64,000 bases of DNA from Voacanga thouarsii (Eukaryota; Streptophyta; Magnoliopsida; Gentianales; Apocynaceae), in contig JANUWF010001726.1 of NCBI GenBank assembly GCA_026120185.1, forward strand, positions 1,322,501 through 1,386,500. Reading direction: 5' to 3'. Made by a program: the position numbers and the translations under genes. This document shows positions 48,863-61,139 of this stretch, piece after piece; the stretch's first letter is position 1; every line of letters begins with the position of its first letter. Under the pieces are notes generated by a model. The model was not told the origin of the DNA, did not search any database, and saw only the letters and a list, made by a program, of their open reading frames with translations.

Positions 48863-48876
48863 TGGCTCTGATACTA
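48863..48876 (-). other. Primer-binding site of copia C
   Basis: On - it reads TAGTATCAGAGCCA, one change from the initiator tRNA-Met site, just inside the LTR end CCACCTACA. Confidence 0.82.
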
Positions 48877-48878
48877 AT

Positions 48879-49532
48879 TGTAGGTGGGTCGTGACCAAGA
48901 AGCATAAAAATCGATTCAAAACAAAAAAAAAGGTACAGTAGAAGAGTATATACCTCTATGAATTCTTGTAACCGGTTGCTTAGGCATAGTAGCAGGCGTC
49001 TAAACAACACAATCTTCCTCTGGCTGACTTTTTGAAGCCTCATATTCCTATCCAACAAGCCTCTAGCTTCTTTTCATTCATACTTGGATTTTAAGCCTTT
49101 CGGAATATAACTAGTGCTTGAAGTCTTGGTAAAAGCCAATTGAGAGAAAGAATTGGCCTTGAAATTCTTTAGATAGTCTGCTAAAGAGTAGTACCAAAAG
49201 AAATAATTCACCAAGACTACTCAATGGTTAAAGGTAAATCATTTCCTACCACTGCTATAAGTACTTTTAGAAACCGCTGTTACAAATCCAGTTCTACGTA
49301 TTCGAAATACGTTTATGTTATGAAGTGAGGGGACTACTCACTGGTTAAAGGTAAGTCATTTCCTACCTGAAATTCACAACATAATAATCTTATTATGATG
49401 AGATTCCCATTCTCATCATCTAGTTAAGAATAACAGTTTATGTGCTAAGTAATTTGTGATCCTACCTTATTATGAAAGCCACCATTCACATAGATCACTT
49501 ACTTAGATACAATTGGTCTTTTTCAGTGAAGT
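48879..49532 (-). repeat. 5' LTR of copia C, part before element E
   Basis: Matches the 3' LTR of C at both ends but lacks about 1.2 kb in the middle (break near 49205). It stops at TGAAGT, where gypsy E inserted. The uninterrupted site is seen in the 3' LTR at 29196-29200 (GAAGT then CATGC). Confidence 0.85.
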
Positions 49533-51145
49533 TGTAACACTCCGCTACCTAGGACCACCAGGGCCGGGGATGTCGCCCCGTCTAAAGGATAAGGGGTCTT
49601 TATAACTAGGTTACACAAATAAAATAACGGAATAAAATAATACTTTAACATAGAAAAAATTTATTACATCCCAAAATACTCTAAGAATAAATCCATGAAT
49701 TTCCAAAACAAACCCATACATAAAATTATCCACTCTCAACTCCCTAAAGCAATACATATAAATAAACGATAACAATATCTTTCCAGGTAGATTACACTAA
49801 CTACTCATCCCCACAACAGGATCGACCTGAAATCATAGTAAAAAGGTGATGAGACAGAAATCTCAGTAAGTCCGTGTGTGCTTTGGGTGTTTAGTGAAAG
49901 CAGTTCATGGATGCGAAGTGCGAAATCTTTATAAGAGAAATATTGGTAAGCAATAAACATTAGTCAAAAGTAAGAGTGGCGTTTTAGCTATTCCAGCCAT
50001 ACATGATCAACAAAATCAACCACTCGTAAGAAATGATTATGGGTTACCACACGTTGGGCCCCACAATCGGATGGTCAGTATGCCACACTTTGTGCATACC
50101 TCCGGTCAGAATGCCACACTTTGTGCAGACTGACAAAAGTAGGTGATCGGCCTACTGGGCAAGAGACTCTTCCTTCTCTATACCCCAACAACAACCGGGT
50201 GTCCATTCCGGCAAAACACAGTCACTTGACTGAAAAGAACACTGCTAGCTCGGACCGGCATGACCCACTGGACTGACGTCCTATCCGGGAAGGACTCACC
50301 CCTCAGAGGTGGCCACCTACTGAGAGACTCACCCTAACCCCTCTAGGACTAGTCCTAGTAGTCCACCCTTATTGAGTACTCAACGACGTTTCCCACTTGG
50401 GATAAAATGAACAAACATTGTTTCACATAAAAAAGGCATTTTGAGGGTTTCCAAAGTCCTTGTAAAAATCAGCTTTAGAAATAGTTTGAGTTTGGCAAAT
50501 CTACTATTTGATTTTTAAATAATTCAAATGTTTGAAATAAGAGAGAGTTCAACCCCCAATTGCCTTTACATAAATGAGTGCCCATACACTCTACATTTGG
50601 CTTGCCATAAGAAAAACATTTCACATCAATCAGGTTTTATGCAGGAGCTTACCTAACTCTTGCTTACAAATAAAAGGTCTCCAACAGCTGACCTAACCCC
50701 ACAAGGGCAAATACAAAACACAATCGATTTCGAGCCACAACCCACTTCCTCAATTTTAAAACAACTCAACTTACTACTATCATGATCCTAGTGTCCTAAA
50801 CTTCAATGCCACTCAATAAATAAATAGGTTTATAGGCTAAGGATAATTTGATATTTAAAATAATTAATGTTTTGGGAAATAGGTACTAATAAGTTAAAGG
50901 TTTAAAACTTGCTAAGAAAAATTTAGAGTTTATTTGTTAATGATTTATTAATAATTTAGTTGTTAGAAAATAATTGATAACTAAAGTTAGTTGAAAAAGA
51001 ATTTTAATGAATCTTGCTTGAAAAATAATAAATGAGTTTTAATAGGTTTTGATTAAAAGATGATAATTAAATTTATAGAAATAAGTATTTTACTAGTCAT
51101 GATTATTTCCATAAAAGGCTTTAGTGGATTTCATTATTTTATAAA

Positions 51146-51171
51146 GTATATATATATATATATATATATAT
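51146..51171. repeat. AT microsatellite in E 3' LTR
   Basis: Alternating TA after ATAAAG. The other LTR has the same tract at 60926-60955, slightly longer. Confidence 0.9.
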
Positions 51172-51897
51172 TATTTTTCTATTAAAACTATTATTTATTT
51201 GACTAAATTTTCCTTTATATAAATATAATATTCCAAATCCACCCTTCCTAGGGTTTTTTGAAATCACTAGCAAAATTATATTACTACATATTTTATTCAT
51301 GACATTAAAATTTGCTTATGGACAACTAGATCATGATCATAATTCTAAGGTTACTCACAATCATGAACATATTCAAATATTCAACTCATCAATTCATCCA
51401 AATCATGCTCACAAGCATAGATCTCAATTTATCAAGACATGATCTAACCTCTACTAGCATAGATATGGCCATGGCTTCAATAATCCAACATGAATATAAG
51501 TCCTAATCACCAATGGTGACATAATCTCTAGCATACTTCATCACAAATACTACTTATGACATGGAGACATGCATCAAATCCCAAATCATCATTCCATCAA
51601 ACAATATAATCCTTCCATGCATAAATCCCATCTCCTTCACAATCATACATATATTCATGCTTCAATCTTTACAATGCATACTCAAATCCTATCACAATCC
51701 ACATACTATCAACATCATCCTAGAGACATGAATCTAGAATTTAAAAGAAATATTGAGGGGACATACTTGGTTGAGGAATTCCTTGAAGGAGTTTAGAATG
51801 GATCTCAACTCCTAGATGCCTAAAACCGTCCAAGAAAGGTGGAGGGAGCATGGCCATGGAGGAAGAAGCCATCCAGCCAAGAGAGGGAGTTTCAGCC

Positions 51898-51900
<3 letters not shown>

Positions 51901-51942
<42 letters not shown>
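51901..51942. repeat. (AG)21 microsatellite in E 3' LTR
   Basis: Same LTR position as (CT)12 at 33673-33697 in solo LTR D. Confidence 0.93.
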
Positions 51943-51945
<3 letters not shown>

Positions 51946-53569
51946 ATTAGCATGTCTATTCACATATATTCTCACTAGAGATCAAGATTGGAGAAGATAA
52001 GTTATTAGAACAAACCTACATTGAAGGTGTTCTTGAACCTTCATAGAATTTTCTGGTTTTGATCCAAAGTAGCGAGTTGATTTCTGGAGTTTGATGTTAA
52101 AAATGGTGTTGATGGACTCACGGCAGTGAGTAGGTCAAATCTGGAGATTTTAGAGAAGGTTTGAAGTGGTTTGGAGGGGTATTGGGTGAAAGGAAGAAGT
52201 AGATGTTCTTGGTGTAGTGTGTGTGTTCTTGAAGGTTGAAAGAATTTGTGAGATTGTAGTTTGCAGCTACCGAAATTCTGTGTGAACTAGGGCTAGCTGA
52301 ATTTCTGTAGGGTTTAGGAAGATGATTCTCTTATTTGGAAGGGAAAAGGAAAGGTTAGTTGTTAAAATCCTTGAAGAATATTTTTAGAAAGCAAATTTGG
52401 AAATTAAATATCTTAGAATATCTTGATTGTTGGAGAGCTTTGGAAGTCTGACATGGCCAACTGCTTTGAGCAGAATTTCGGTGGGATTGATGCTGGCTTA
52501 AGGAAGCTTATGGTGGCCGAAAATAGGGAGCAAAATGGGGAAGAAGAAGTCTGGTTATTTGAGGGATACATTATGGAAAGTTGCTAAACTATGGTGGCTG
52601 GAAATTTGGTAATCTATCAAGCATAATTGTAGGGATTTGTTGGAGAGATTTTCGGGCAGCCATGTCTGAATTTCGTGCAGAATCTTAAGGGGAATAATGG
52701 AGCTCAGTTACTGGAGGTTTAAGGAAGGTTCATGCAGAACAATGATGGTGTTTCGTCTGGAGGAAATTTAGGAAACAAAGCTGGACAATTTTCTGCACAG
52801 CATTTTCGCAAGTTGAAGTTTTCCTGGGCAGTTTTCGGCTGCCATTTTCCAGCCCGTTTGCAAGGAGTTTGAAGGGGAATTCCAGGGGCTTTCAAGGCTG
52901 GTTTCCAACCTTATTCATGGAGGAAAAACATGGCTAAGGTGCTGAACAAACTCTGGAAAAAAACAGCTTGGTTTTGGACTCTCAAAGCTGCAATTTGTAC
53001 AGGAATTTTTTTCTGGTTTTGCTCTAGCTTTGAGCAGTCCGAAATTAGCTAAAGAATTCAGGTTGCAAGCTGATCCAAAAGACCATTTTTCTTGCAGCAT
53101 TTGGAAAGGAATGTTAGCTAAGAATTTCGATACCTTGATGGCACAATCAGCTAGAGAATTTTCAGTTCATTCCAAGAAGGAAGATGAACTAGTTAGAGTG
53201 AATTTTCAACAAGCTCACTAGAGGAATTTTCATCTTGAAATCTCCCACAACTCTTTCACATTTTCGGACCATAAGAAGTCCTCCACTAAGATATTTTGAT
53301 CTTACAAAGCCACAGCACTTCACTGAAATTTCTGGAGAGAAAATGGCTAGAACAACTTGCTCAACCTCATGAGTTGAGAACCAAGGGAAAATCAAAGATC
53401 AAGGAAAAATGAATTCCTCTTAGAAAATTCGAGTAGAACAATTGAATAGGATTTGAAGACTCCTATCATGCCTCCCATAGGACAACATCTCTATCCTACT
53501 CCAAACACCACTAAGGCCGAAATTATTACTTCCCCAAGCAAAAATAAAATTTAACCAAGCTAAAGCTCC

Positions 53570-53635
53570 TATAATGGAATTTGAACCCAAGACTTCAAGA
53601 ATTAATTCCAAAGCTCTAACCACTAAACCACAACA
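53570..53635 (-). other. tRNA-like pol III box pair in E 3' LTR
   Basis: On - the A box is TGGTTTAGTGG and the B-box-like word is GGTTCAAATTCC. It is the counterpart of 31971-32036 in LTR D. Preservation in both copies shows that it belongs to the LTR family and is not a chance local insertion. Confidence 0.55.
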
Positions 53636-53882
53636 ACTCTTGTTGTCATTTTCACTAGCAATTCATTTCCTATTCAATCCTCAAGCTATCTCCATATTTT
53701 CATCTCGGGCAAAAATTACCATTTTGCCCTTCTCACTCAATATTCACCAACAAGCCTCCAAGACATTAAAACTCAAATCCAAGGCACATAAAATCAAATA
53801 AAAATATAATTAATCATGCAGTAAAGTATGTTATGCATCCCAACCCCCTTACTCTAAGGTTAGTTTTTACTGGGGTTTCACA

Positions 53883-53894
53883 TCCTCCCCTCTT
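53883..53894 (-). other. Polypurine tract of gypsy E
   Basis: On - AAGAGGGGAGGA directly precedes the LTR start TGTGAAACCCC. Confidence 0.88.
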
Positions 53895-53927
53895 AGAAGA
53901 ATTTCGTCCCGAAATTCAAGCATACCT

Positions 53928-56900
53928 TTATATCAACTCGGGGTACTTTCGCTTAACCCAATCTTCTGACTCCCATGTGGCATCCCGCGTGCCATGGTGC
54001 TCCCACTGAATCTTTACCATTGGTATCTTCTTATTCCGGAGAGTTTTAACACTGCGGTCCAATACCCGCACAGGCTTCTCCACGTAGCTCAAGTCTGGCT
54101 GCAACACCAACAGTTCATCATTCAATACATGACCGGGATCTGCATTATGCTTCTTCAATTGTGACACATGAAACACATCATGGATACCCGTCAACCCATC
54201 CGGCAGGTCCAATAGGTAAGCTACCGGTCCAATTCTTTCCTTAATCAGAAACGACTCCAAATATCTCGAATTCAACTTTCCGCCCTTCGGATGCTTCAAA
54301 ATGCCCCTATTTGGTGTTAGCTTCAGAAATACACAGTCCCCGACTTGAAATTCCAATTCCCTTCGCCGGTTGTCCGCATAGCTCTTCTGCCAACTCTAAG
54401 CTGCCTTTAACCTTCCCCGAATTAGTTTCACTTTATCCAACATTTCTTGGACACAGACCTCTCCTGTTTTGCCCACATGACCATCTTCAATACAACGGTA
54501 CTTGACACTTGCGACCATACAAAGCCTCATAGGTGCCATCCCAATTGAGGTTTGGTAGCTATTATTATATGACAGCTCGGCATATGGTACACACTCAATC
54601 CACTTATCTCCGAAATCCAAGACACAGACTCTCAACATATCCTCTAATATTTGGATCACCCTTTCTGACTGCCCATCGGTCTGTGGATGCGCCATTGTAC
54701 TGAATTTTAGATTCGACCCCATTGCTTCCTGAAACTTTTTCCAAAAACGAGACGTAAACCTCGGGTCTTGGTCTGACACTATTCTTGAAGGTACTCCATG
54801 AAGTCGGACGATCTCTCGAACATAAGTCTGAGCTAGCTTCTCCATCGAGTCCCTCACATTCACCGATATGAAATGGGCTGACTTGGTTAGTCAATCCACC
54901 ACTACCACCCATATAGCGTCCTTTTGAGTCCTTGACATGGGAAGTCCGGTGTCGAAATCCATAGTCACCTCCTCCCACTTCCATTCCGGCACTGGCAATG
55001 GCTGCAATAGTCCCGCTGACTTCTTATGCTCCGCTTTAACTTTCTGGCAGGTGAGACAGGTCGAAACATTTTTGACCACGTCTCGCTTCAGTTCGGGCCA
55101 CCAATAAGCTCTCTTCAAATCCTGGTACATCTTAACTTCCCCCAAATGAATGGCATACTTGCTCTTGTGCGCCTCTTCCAAAATTCTGTCCTTCAATTGC
55201 TGCTCTCCGGGCACACATAATCGATCTCTGAAATGAAAAACTCCCGCCTCATCTTGACGGAATTCACTGCCTGGCCGCTTAAGCTCCTTGACCTTGAAAA
55301 GTTGAAACTCGGCGTTGCTTTGCTGAGCTTCCACGATTTCCTTCTTCAGATCTGGCACCAACCTCAAATTGCTGATGATAATTCCTCTATCTCGTACTTC
55401 CACCCTTCTGTCCAACACATCCTGGACCGCTTGCATTTTTTGCACCTTCAGTCTGGCCATTCCAACTTTTCTGCTCAGGGCGTCTGCCATAACGTTGGCC
55501 TTCCCGGGATGGTAGTTGATCGGACAACGGTATTCTTCTAGGACTTCCATCCACCTTCGCTGCCTCAGGTTCAGGTCCTTTTGAGTGAAGATATATTTCA
55601 AACTCTTATGGTCGGTGAACACCTCATATTCGGCTCCATACAGGTAGTGTCGCCATTTCTTGAGGGCGAACACTATAGCTGCCAGCTCCAGATCATGAGT
55701 GGAGTAGTTCACTTCATGAGGTCTTAGCTTCCGAGAAGCATAAGTAATCACCTTCCGGTCCTGCATCAGCACCGCTCCCAGTCCTTCTTTCGAAGCGTCG
55801 GTATACAGTGCGTAAGGTTTGCCTTCTTCCGGTAGACTCAATACCGATGCTGTCATCAGTCTTTTCTTCAATTCTTGAAAATTTTTCTCGCATTTTTTGT
55901 TCCACATAAATGGAACATCCTTTCTCAACAGACGGATCATTGGCGATGTGAGCGTCGAAAATCCCTTGATAAACCTTCGGTAATATCCAGCCAATCCCAA
56001 GAAACTCCGGATCTCAATAACATTCTCCGGCTGCTCCCAGTCTGATACCACTTCAACCTTTGCCGGATCTACCTTGATTCCCTCCTTGGTCACCACATGG
56101 CCAAGGAATGCCACACTATCTAGCCAGAATTTGCACTTGCTGAACTTAGCGTACAGCTTGTGCTCCCGCAATTTCTCCAATACGAGCTTCAGATGCTCCG
56201 CATGCTCCTCCGGACTCTTGGAGTAAATTAAAATGTCGTCGATGAAGACTACCACGAACTTGTCCAGATAAGGTCAAAATTCCCGGTGCATCAGGTCCGT
56301 GAATACTGCTGGAGCATTAGTCACCCCGAACAGCATTACTACGAACTTGTAGTGTCCATATCTGGTGTTAAAGGCTGTCTTGGGAATGTCATCTTCTCCT
56401 ATCCGCACTTGGTAGTACCCTTGCCTCAGATCCAACTTAGAGTAGCAACTGGATCCTTGCAACTGGTCGAACAGCTCGTCAATCAATGGTAAGGGATACT
56501 TGTTCTTGACTGTTAAATTGTTCAAACCCTGGTAGTTAATGCATAGCCTCAGAGTGCTGTCCTTCTTCTTCACAAATAGCACAGGCGCTCCCCAAGGCGA
56601 CGTGCTAGGTCTGATATAACCTTGACTCACTAACTCCTCCAACTGCTCCTTCAACTCTTTCAACTCTGCCGGTGCCATCCGGTACGGTGTCCGTAATACT
56701 GGTTCCGCTCTCGAAACTAAGTCGATGGTGAATTCCACTTCTCGACTATTAGGTAGAGAATCAAGTTCTGCTGGAAACACATTGGGGAAATCCCTTACTA
56801 CTTCAGTATCCTCCAAGGTGCACTGGTCCTTCGGCTTGTTTATCACGTAAGCCAAGTACCCTTGACACCCTTACTTCAATAATTTTCGGGCTTTAGCCCC

Positions 56901-58466
56901 CGCAATCAAATACTTACATTCTCTCACCCTCTTGCCATTAAATTCCAATACGTCATGTCCCGGTCTGATGAACTGGACTGTCTTATTTCTACAGTCTACC
57001 CTAGCCCCATGTTTGGCTAACCAGTCCATCCCCAAAATCAAGTCATAATCCTCAAGGTCTAACACTATCAAATCCCCCTCCAAACTTTCTTTCCCCACAT
57101 TAACTTTACACTCATTTACATACCGATCCGCTTGCACCATTTTCCCCAGAGGTGTGCTCACCTCTAAAATAAAAGGTAACTCTATTCCATCCCAACCTAA
57201 ATGACATGCACACAACTTGTTTATATAGGAATGAGTAGAGCCAGGATCAATCAAAGCATTACCGGAACGTCCTTGAATAGTAAACGTACCTTCTACCACC
57301 GCTGCATCGGCCCCAACTTCCTCTCTGTTGAGAGCGAATACCTTGGCCTTCACTTGCGGCTTCGGTGCTCCACTCTCAGATACTCCCGCAGGGTTGGCTC
57401 GGTTGGGCCTCGGGTTCTGAGCCGGGTTTCCTTGCCTGACGTGGTGCAATTTGGGGCAGGTGTTCCTCAGGTGGTTCGGGTCGCCACAGTATAGCATTTC
57501 TTTTCACCACCCTTAGACCAACAATTTCTCTCGGTGTGGCCTTTCTTTCCACACTGCCTGCATAATGGGAGATTCGGGGCAGGTCCACTTGGTGCTGTCC
57601 GGGCTTGCTTTCCCCAGTTCTGCCATTAATGATTGGCGAGACGCTTATGGGGTTGCGGTCTCGAAAATTGTCCTTGCGGCTGTTTCGGTGGCTGGAAGGG
57701 TTTTATTGCCATCCGGCTATGGTCTTCATTCTCCGTTCGAGTGGCTGCATCCACAGCCCCGAATAAGTGGTCGGTAGAGCAGGTGCCAATGCTCTCCTCA
57801 GCTCTGGTCTCAGCCCCTTAACGAACTGCCTTATCCTATTCTGCTCGGTGTCCACCAATCTTCGGTAGTATTTCGACAATTGGGTGAATCGTGCCGCATA
57901 TTGAGCAACTGACATGCTCCCCTGCCTTAAATTTTGGACTTCGTCCTCTCGCTTCTCTACAATCCACTGTGGAATATATTCAGCCCTAAAGGCTTCGACG
58001 AAGTTAGACCACGTCTATTCTTGCTCGTCCGCCTCCCAGTCGTCTTGGACCCGCTGCCACCATGCCCGAGCTGGTCCTCTCAATCGGAAAGTTGCAAACT
58101 TAACCATCCGCTCCTCGGTGTACTCGTGAATATGTCCTCTAGCTGTTCAACCCACTGCTCTGCCTTCTGATCTTGTTCTGCTTCGCCTATGAAGACGGGC
58201 GGTTGAAACTTCAAGAACCTCTCTAAGGCCTCATCCTCACCCCGAGGGTTCCGTCGCTCAGTTATTGACTGCAAAATCTCGGTCATCTTACTAAACTCCT
58301 GGCCTATAGTCACATCAACTGAAACTTCAGACCTCGATCCCATACTCTGACTGTTCCCTTCACCCCGGTTGGGTGCTTGCATCTGGGCTGCTCCCACTTC
58401 TAGTGCCACCTGATCGGTTTCTGGTACCCTTCCACCTACTGAGGTTGCACGACGCTTGGGTGCCAT
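53928..58466 (-). pseudogene. gag-pol: Gypsy E gag-pol (chromovirus), broken by stops
   Basis: Gag starts at ATG 58466 (MAPKRRATS). A retrotransposon Gag core (FRLRGPARAWWQRV, SMSVAQYAARFTQLSKYY) and two zinc knuckles follow: CRQCGKKGHTERNC, and YCGDPNHLRNTC with its first Cys separated by a frameshift (about 57500). From 57497 to 53928 all of pol is in one frame. It comprises protease LIDPGSTHSYI; RT with [15 protein letters not shown] and FIDDIL; RNase H with [13 protein letters not shown] and FTDHKSL; an integrase HHCC finger (CLTCQKVK) with catalytic MDF, SDQDPRF and QSER; and a chromodomain-like tail (VKIQWEHHGTRDATWESE). Only four stops interrupt it, at 56871, 56274, 54891 and about 54396. 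This is the best preserved coding region in the window. Confidence 0.93.
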
Positions 58467-58714
58467 TCTAAACCACACCCCAAATGACAAGTGTATGCAC
58501 TTAAACCATTTTAGTTGTACTTGCATGCATTGACAAATAGATGTAAATGGAAAGCGGATGTAAATTTAGCTAAGGAATAAATTCTCTTTCAAAAAATGGA
58601 CTTGCATAGATTCGAAATCTTAATAGAAAATAGAATTAAGATCCTTAACAATAAAAGTTCTTGAAAAAAAACAGTAAACAAATAAACATCCAAATCAAAG
58701 GAACTCCTAGTCCC
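58467..58714 (-). other. Spacer between leader ORF and gag of E
   Basis: AT-rich and non-coding. On - the upstream ORF stop (after DEGSDKD) is followed by about 250 bases before the Gag ATG. Confidence 0.6.
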
Positions 58715-59244
58715 CTAATCCTTATCAGAACCCTCATCATCAGCTTCATATAACCATCCCCCAGAGTTCTTGGAAAAATCTACCCCATCCCCACTAGCAA
58801 ATCCCTTCATGGGCTCCATCCCAGGGTGCCTAGAACTCTCCCCGGGTTCCACTCGGCTGAAGGAAGGATGAAAAGAAGGCCTAGGCGGAGACTCATAGTC
58901 TATCTCCCCCAGGTCATCGCTATCTGCTGCTAAGTCCACCTCGGGATTAGGAGGGTGGGTCCGGGCTCCACTATCATCACTTCATCCTCACTGTCAGAGC
59001 TTATGTCTATCACCGGAATCGGGGGTGGCTCAATGATCTGGACCTCGTCCTTACTGCTATCCTCCATAAGGTTAATCTCGCCATCACTGTCACTCTCCAT
59101 AGGGATAACCTCATCATCACTGTTATCCACCATAGGGATAACTGGCTGAGGGGTAGGTTGGGGAATTGGAAGGTCCTCTGTGTCTAGAAAGATAGGCGGG
59201 TGCCACTGCTGCCCTTTCCTCGCTGTCCTAAGCAGTCTAACCAT
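58715..59244 (-). pseudogene. Acidic leader ORF of gypsy E with 11-residue SIM-like repeat
   Basis: An extra ORF between primer site and gag, ATG at 59244 about 85 bases after the primer site. One frameshift near 58945 joins two halves into about 177 residues. Residues 35-96 form six units of about 11 residues, each with a hydrophobic four followed by an acidic or Ser patch: VIPMVDNSDDE, VIPMESDSDGE, INLMEDSSKDE, VQIIEPPPIP, VIDISSDSEDE, VMIVEPGP. VIDISSDSEDE has the form of a SUMO-interacting motif; VQII and VMIV also fit the hydrophobic core. The second half reads VDLAADSDDLGEIDYESPP, is rich in Ser, Pro, Asp and Glu, and ends DDEGSDKD. No enzyme domain is visible. It is unlike Gag, and its function is unknown. 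Confidence 0.65.
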
Positions 59245-59328
59245 CCTACAGCATCAACAAGATAGGTTAGATAAATATTTAAACTTAAATCAATAGAATA
59301 TATATCATCAATAATTACCTATAACCTA

Positions 59329-59341
59329 GTCTCTGATACCA
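59329..59341 (-). other. Primer-binding site of gypsy E (tRNA-Met)
   Basis: On - TGGTATCAGAGAC follows the LTR end GGTGTTACA after two bases. Use of initiator tRNA-Met is usual for chromoviruses. Confidence 0.88.
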
Positions 59342-59343
59342 CT

Positions 59344-60925
59344 TGTAACACCCCGCTACCTAGGCCTGCCAGGGTCGGGGATGTTGCCCCGTCCAAATGA
59401 CAAGGGGTCTTTATAACTAGGTCACACAAATAAAATAGTGTAATAAAATACTACTTTAACTTAAAAAAATTTATTACATCCCAAAATACTCCAAGAATAA
59501 ATCCATGAATTCCCAAAACAAAACCATACATAAAATTATCCACTCTCGACTCCCTAAAGCAATACATAGAAATAAACGATAACAATCTCTTTCCAGGTAG
59601 ATTACACTAGCTACTCATCCCCACAGTAGGATCGACCTGAAATCATGGTAAAAAGGTGATGAGACAGAAATCTCAGGAAGTCCGTGTGTGCTTTAGATGT
59701 TTAGTGAAAGCAGTTCATGGATGCGAAGTGCGAAATCTTTATAAGAGAAATATTGGCAAGCAATAAACATTAGTCAAAAGCAAGAGTGGTGTTTTAGCTA
59801 TTCCAGCCATACATGATCAACAAAATCAACCACTCGTAAGAAATGATTATGGGTTACCACACGTTGGGCCCCACAACCGGATGGTCAGTATGCCACACTT
59901 TGTGCAGACTGACAAAAGTAGGTGATCGGCCTACTGGGCAAGATACTCCTCCTTCTCTATACCCCAACAACAACCGGGTGTCCATTCCGGCAAAACACAG
60001 TCACTTGACTGAAAAGAACACTGCTAGCTCGGACCGGCATGACCCACTGGACTGACGTCCTATCCGGGAAGGACTCACCCCTCAGAGGTGGCCACCTACT
60101 GAGAGACTCACCCTAACCCCTCTAGGACTAGTCCTAGTAGTCCACCCTTATTGAGTACTCAACGACGTTTCCCACTTGGGATAAAATGAACAAACATTGT
60201 TTCACATAAAAATGGCATTTTGAGAGTTTCCAAAGTCCTTGTAAAAATCAGCTTTAGAAATAGTTTGAGTTTGGCAAATCTGCTCTTTGATTTTTAAATA
60301 ATTCAAATGTTTGAAATAAGAGAGAGTTCAACCCTCAATTGCCTTTACATAAATGAGTGCACATACACTTTACATTTGGCTTGCCATAAGAAAAACATTT
60401 CACATCAATCAGGTTTTATGCAGGAGCTTACCTGACTCTTGCTTACAAATAAAAAGTCTCCAACAGCTGGCCTAACCCCACATGGACAAATACAAAACAC
60501 AATCAATTTCGAGCCACAATCCACTTCCTCAATTTTAAAACAACTCAACTTACTACTATCATGATCCTAGTGTCCCAAGCTTCAAGGCCACTCAATAAAT
60601 AAATAAGTTTATAGGCTAAGGATAATTTGATATTTAAAATAATTAATGTTTTGGAAAATGGGTACTAATAAGTTAAAGGTTTAAAACTTGTTAAGAAAAA
60701 TTTAGAGTTTATTTGTTAATGATTTATTAATAATTTAGTTGTTAGAAAATAATTGATAACTAAAGTTAGTTGAAAAAGAATTTTAATGAATCTTGATTGA
60801 AAAATAATAAATGAGTTTTAATAGGTTTTGATTAAAAGATGATAATTAAATTTATAGAAATAAGTATTTTACTAGTCATGATTATTTCCATAAAAAGCTT
60901 TAGTGGATTTCATTATTTTATAAAG

Positions 60926-60956
<31 letters not shown>

Positions 60957-61127
60957 CTATTAAAACTATTATTTATTTAACTAAATTTTCCTTTATATAA
61001 TTATAATATTCCAAATCCACCCTTCCTAGGGTTTTTCGAAATCACTAGCAAAATTATATTACTATATATTTTATTCATGACATTAAAATTTGCTTCGGGA
61101 GAACTAGATCATGATCATAATTCCAAG
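59344..61127 (-). repeat. 5' LTR of gypsy E, part before CACTA
   Basis: Matches 49533 onward up to TTCCAAG at 61127, where the CACTA element begins. The 3' LTR shows the undisturbed site (TTCTAAGGTTACTC). The three bases AAG (61125-61127) are the expected left target-site copy. Confidence 0.92.
60926..60955. repeat. AT microsatellite in E 5' LTR
   Basis: Counterpart of 51146-51171 in the 3' LTR, slightly longer. Confidence 0.9.
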
Positions 61128-61139
61128 CACTACTAGAAA

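Larger units (their letters stand above)
27385..49532 (-). mobile_element. Ty1/copia element C, 3' LTR to split 5' LTR (continues past window)
   Basis: Minus-strand element made of: 3' LTR (27385-29310), polypurine tract, deleted gag-pol (29333-31375), leader pieces (31376-31723, 36010-36541, 47898-48862), primer site (48863-48876) and the first part of the 5' LTR (48879-49532). The leader was opened by solo LTR D and by Athila-like F, and the 5' LTR by gypsy E. The remainder of the 5' LTR should reappear beyond E, outside the window. Confidence 0.85.
49533..53882 (-). repeat. 3' LTR of gypsy E (4350 bp)
   Basis: TGTAACACTCCGCTACC on the left to GGGGTTTCACA on the right. It matches solo LTR D (inverted) and 59344-61127. 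A 31-bp tandem duplication near 50080-50130 (ATGCCACACTTTGTGCA twice) is single in the other LTR. It contains an AT tract (51146-51171), (AG)21 (51901-51942) and a tRNA-like block (53570-53635). Confidence 0.93.
49533..61127 (-). mobile_element. Tekay/Del-like chromovirus E (5' LTR split by CACTA)
   Basis: Ty3/gypsy element on -: 3' LTR 49533-53882, polypurine tract, gag-pol (58466 to 53928), a leader ORF (59244 to 58715), tRNA-Met primer site and 5' LTR from 59344. The left duplication is GAAGT (49528-49532); the right copy lies beyond the window. Integrase after RT/RNase H and a C-terminal chromodomain-like tail mark it as a chromovirus. Very long LTRs (4.35 kb) and a DPGSTHS protease suggest the Tekay clade. 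Confidence 0.9.
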
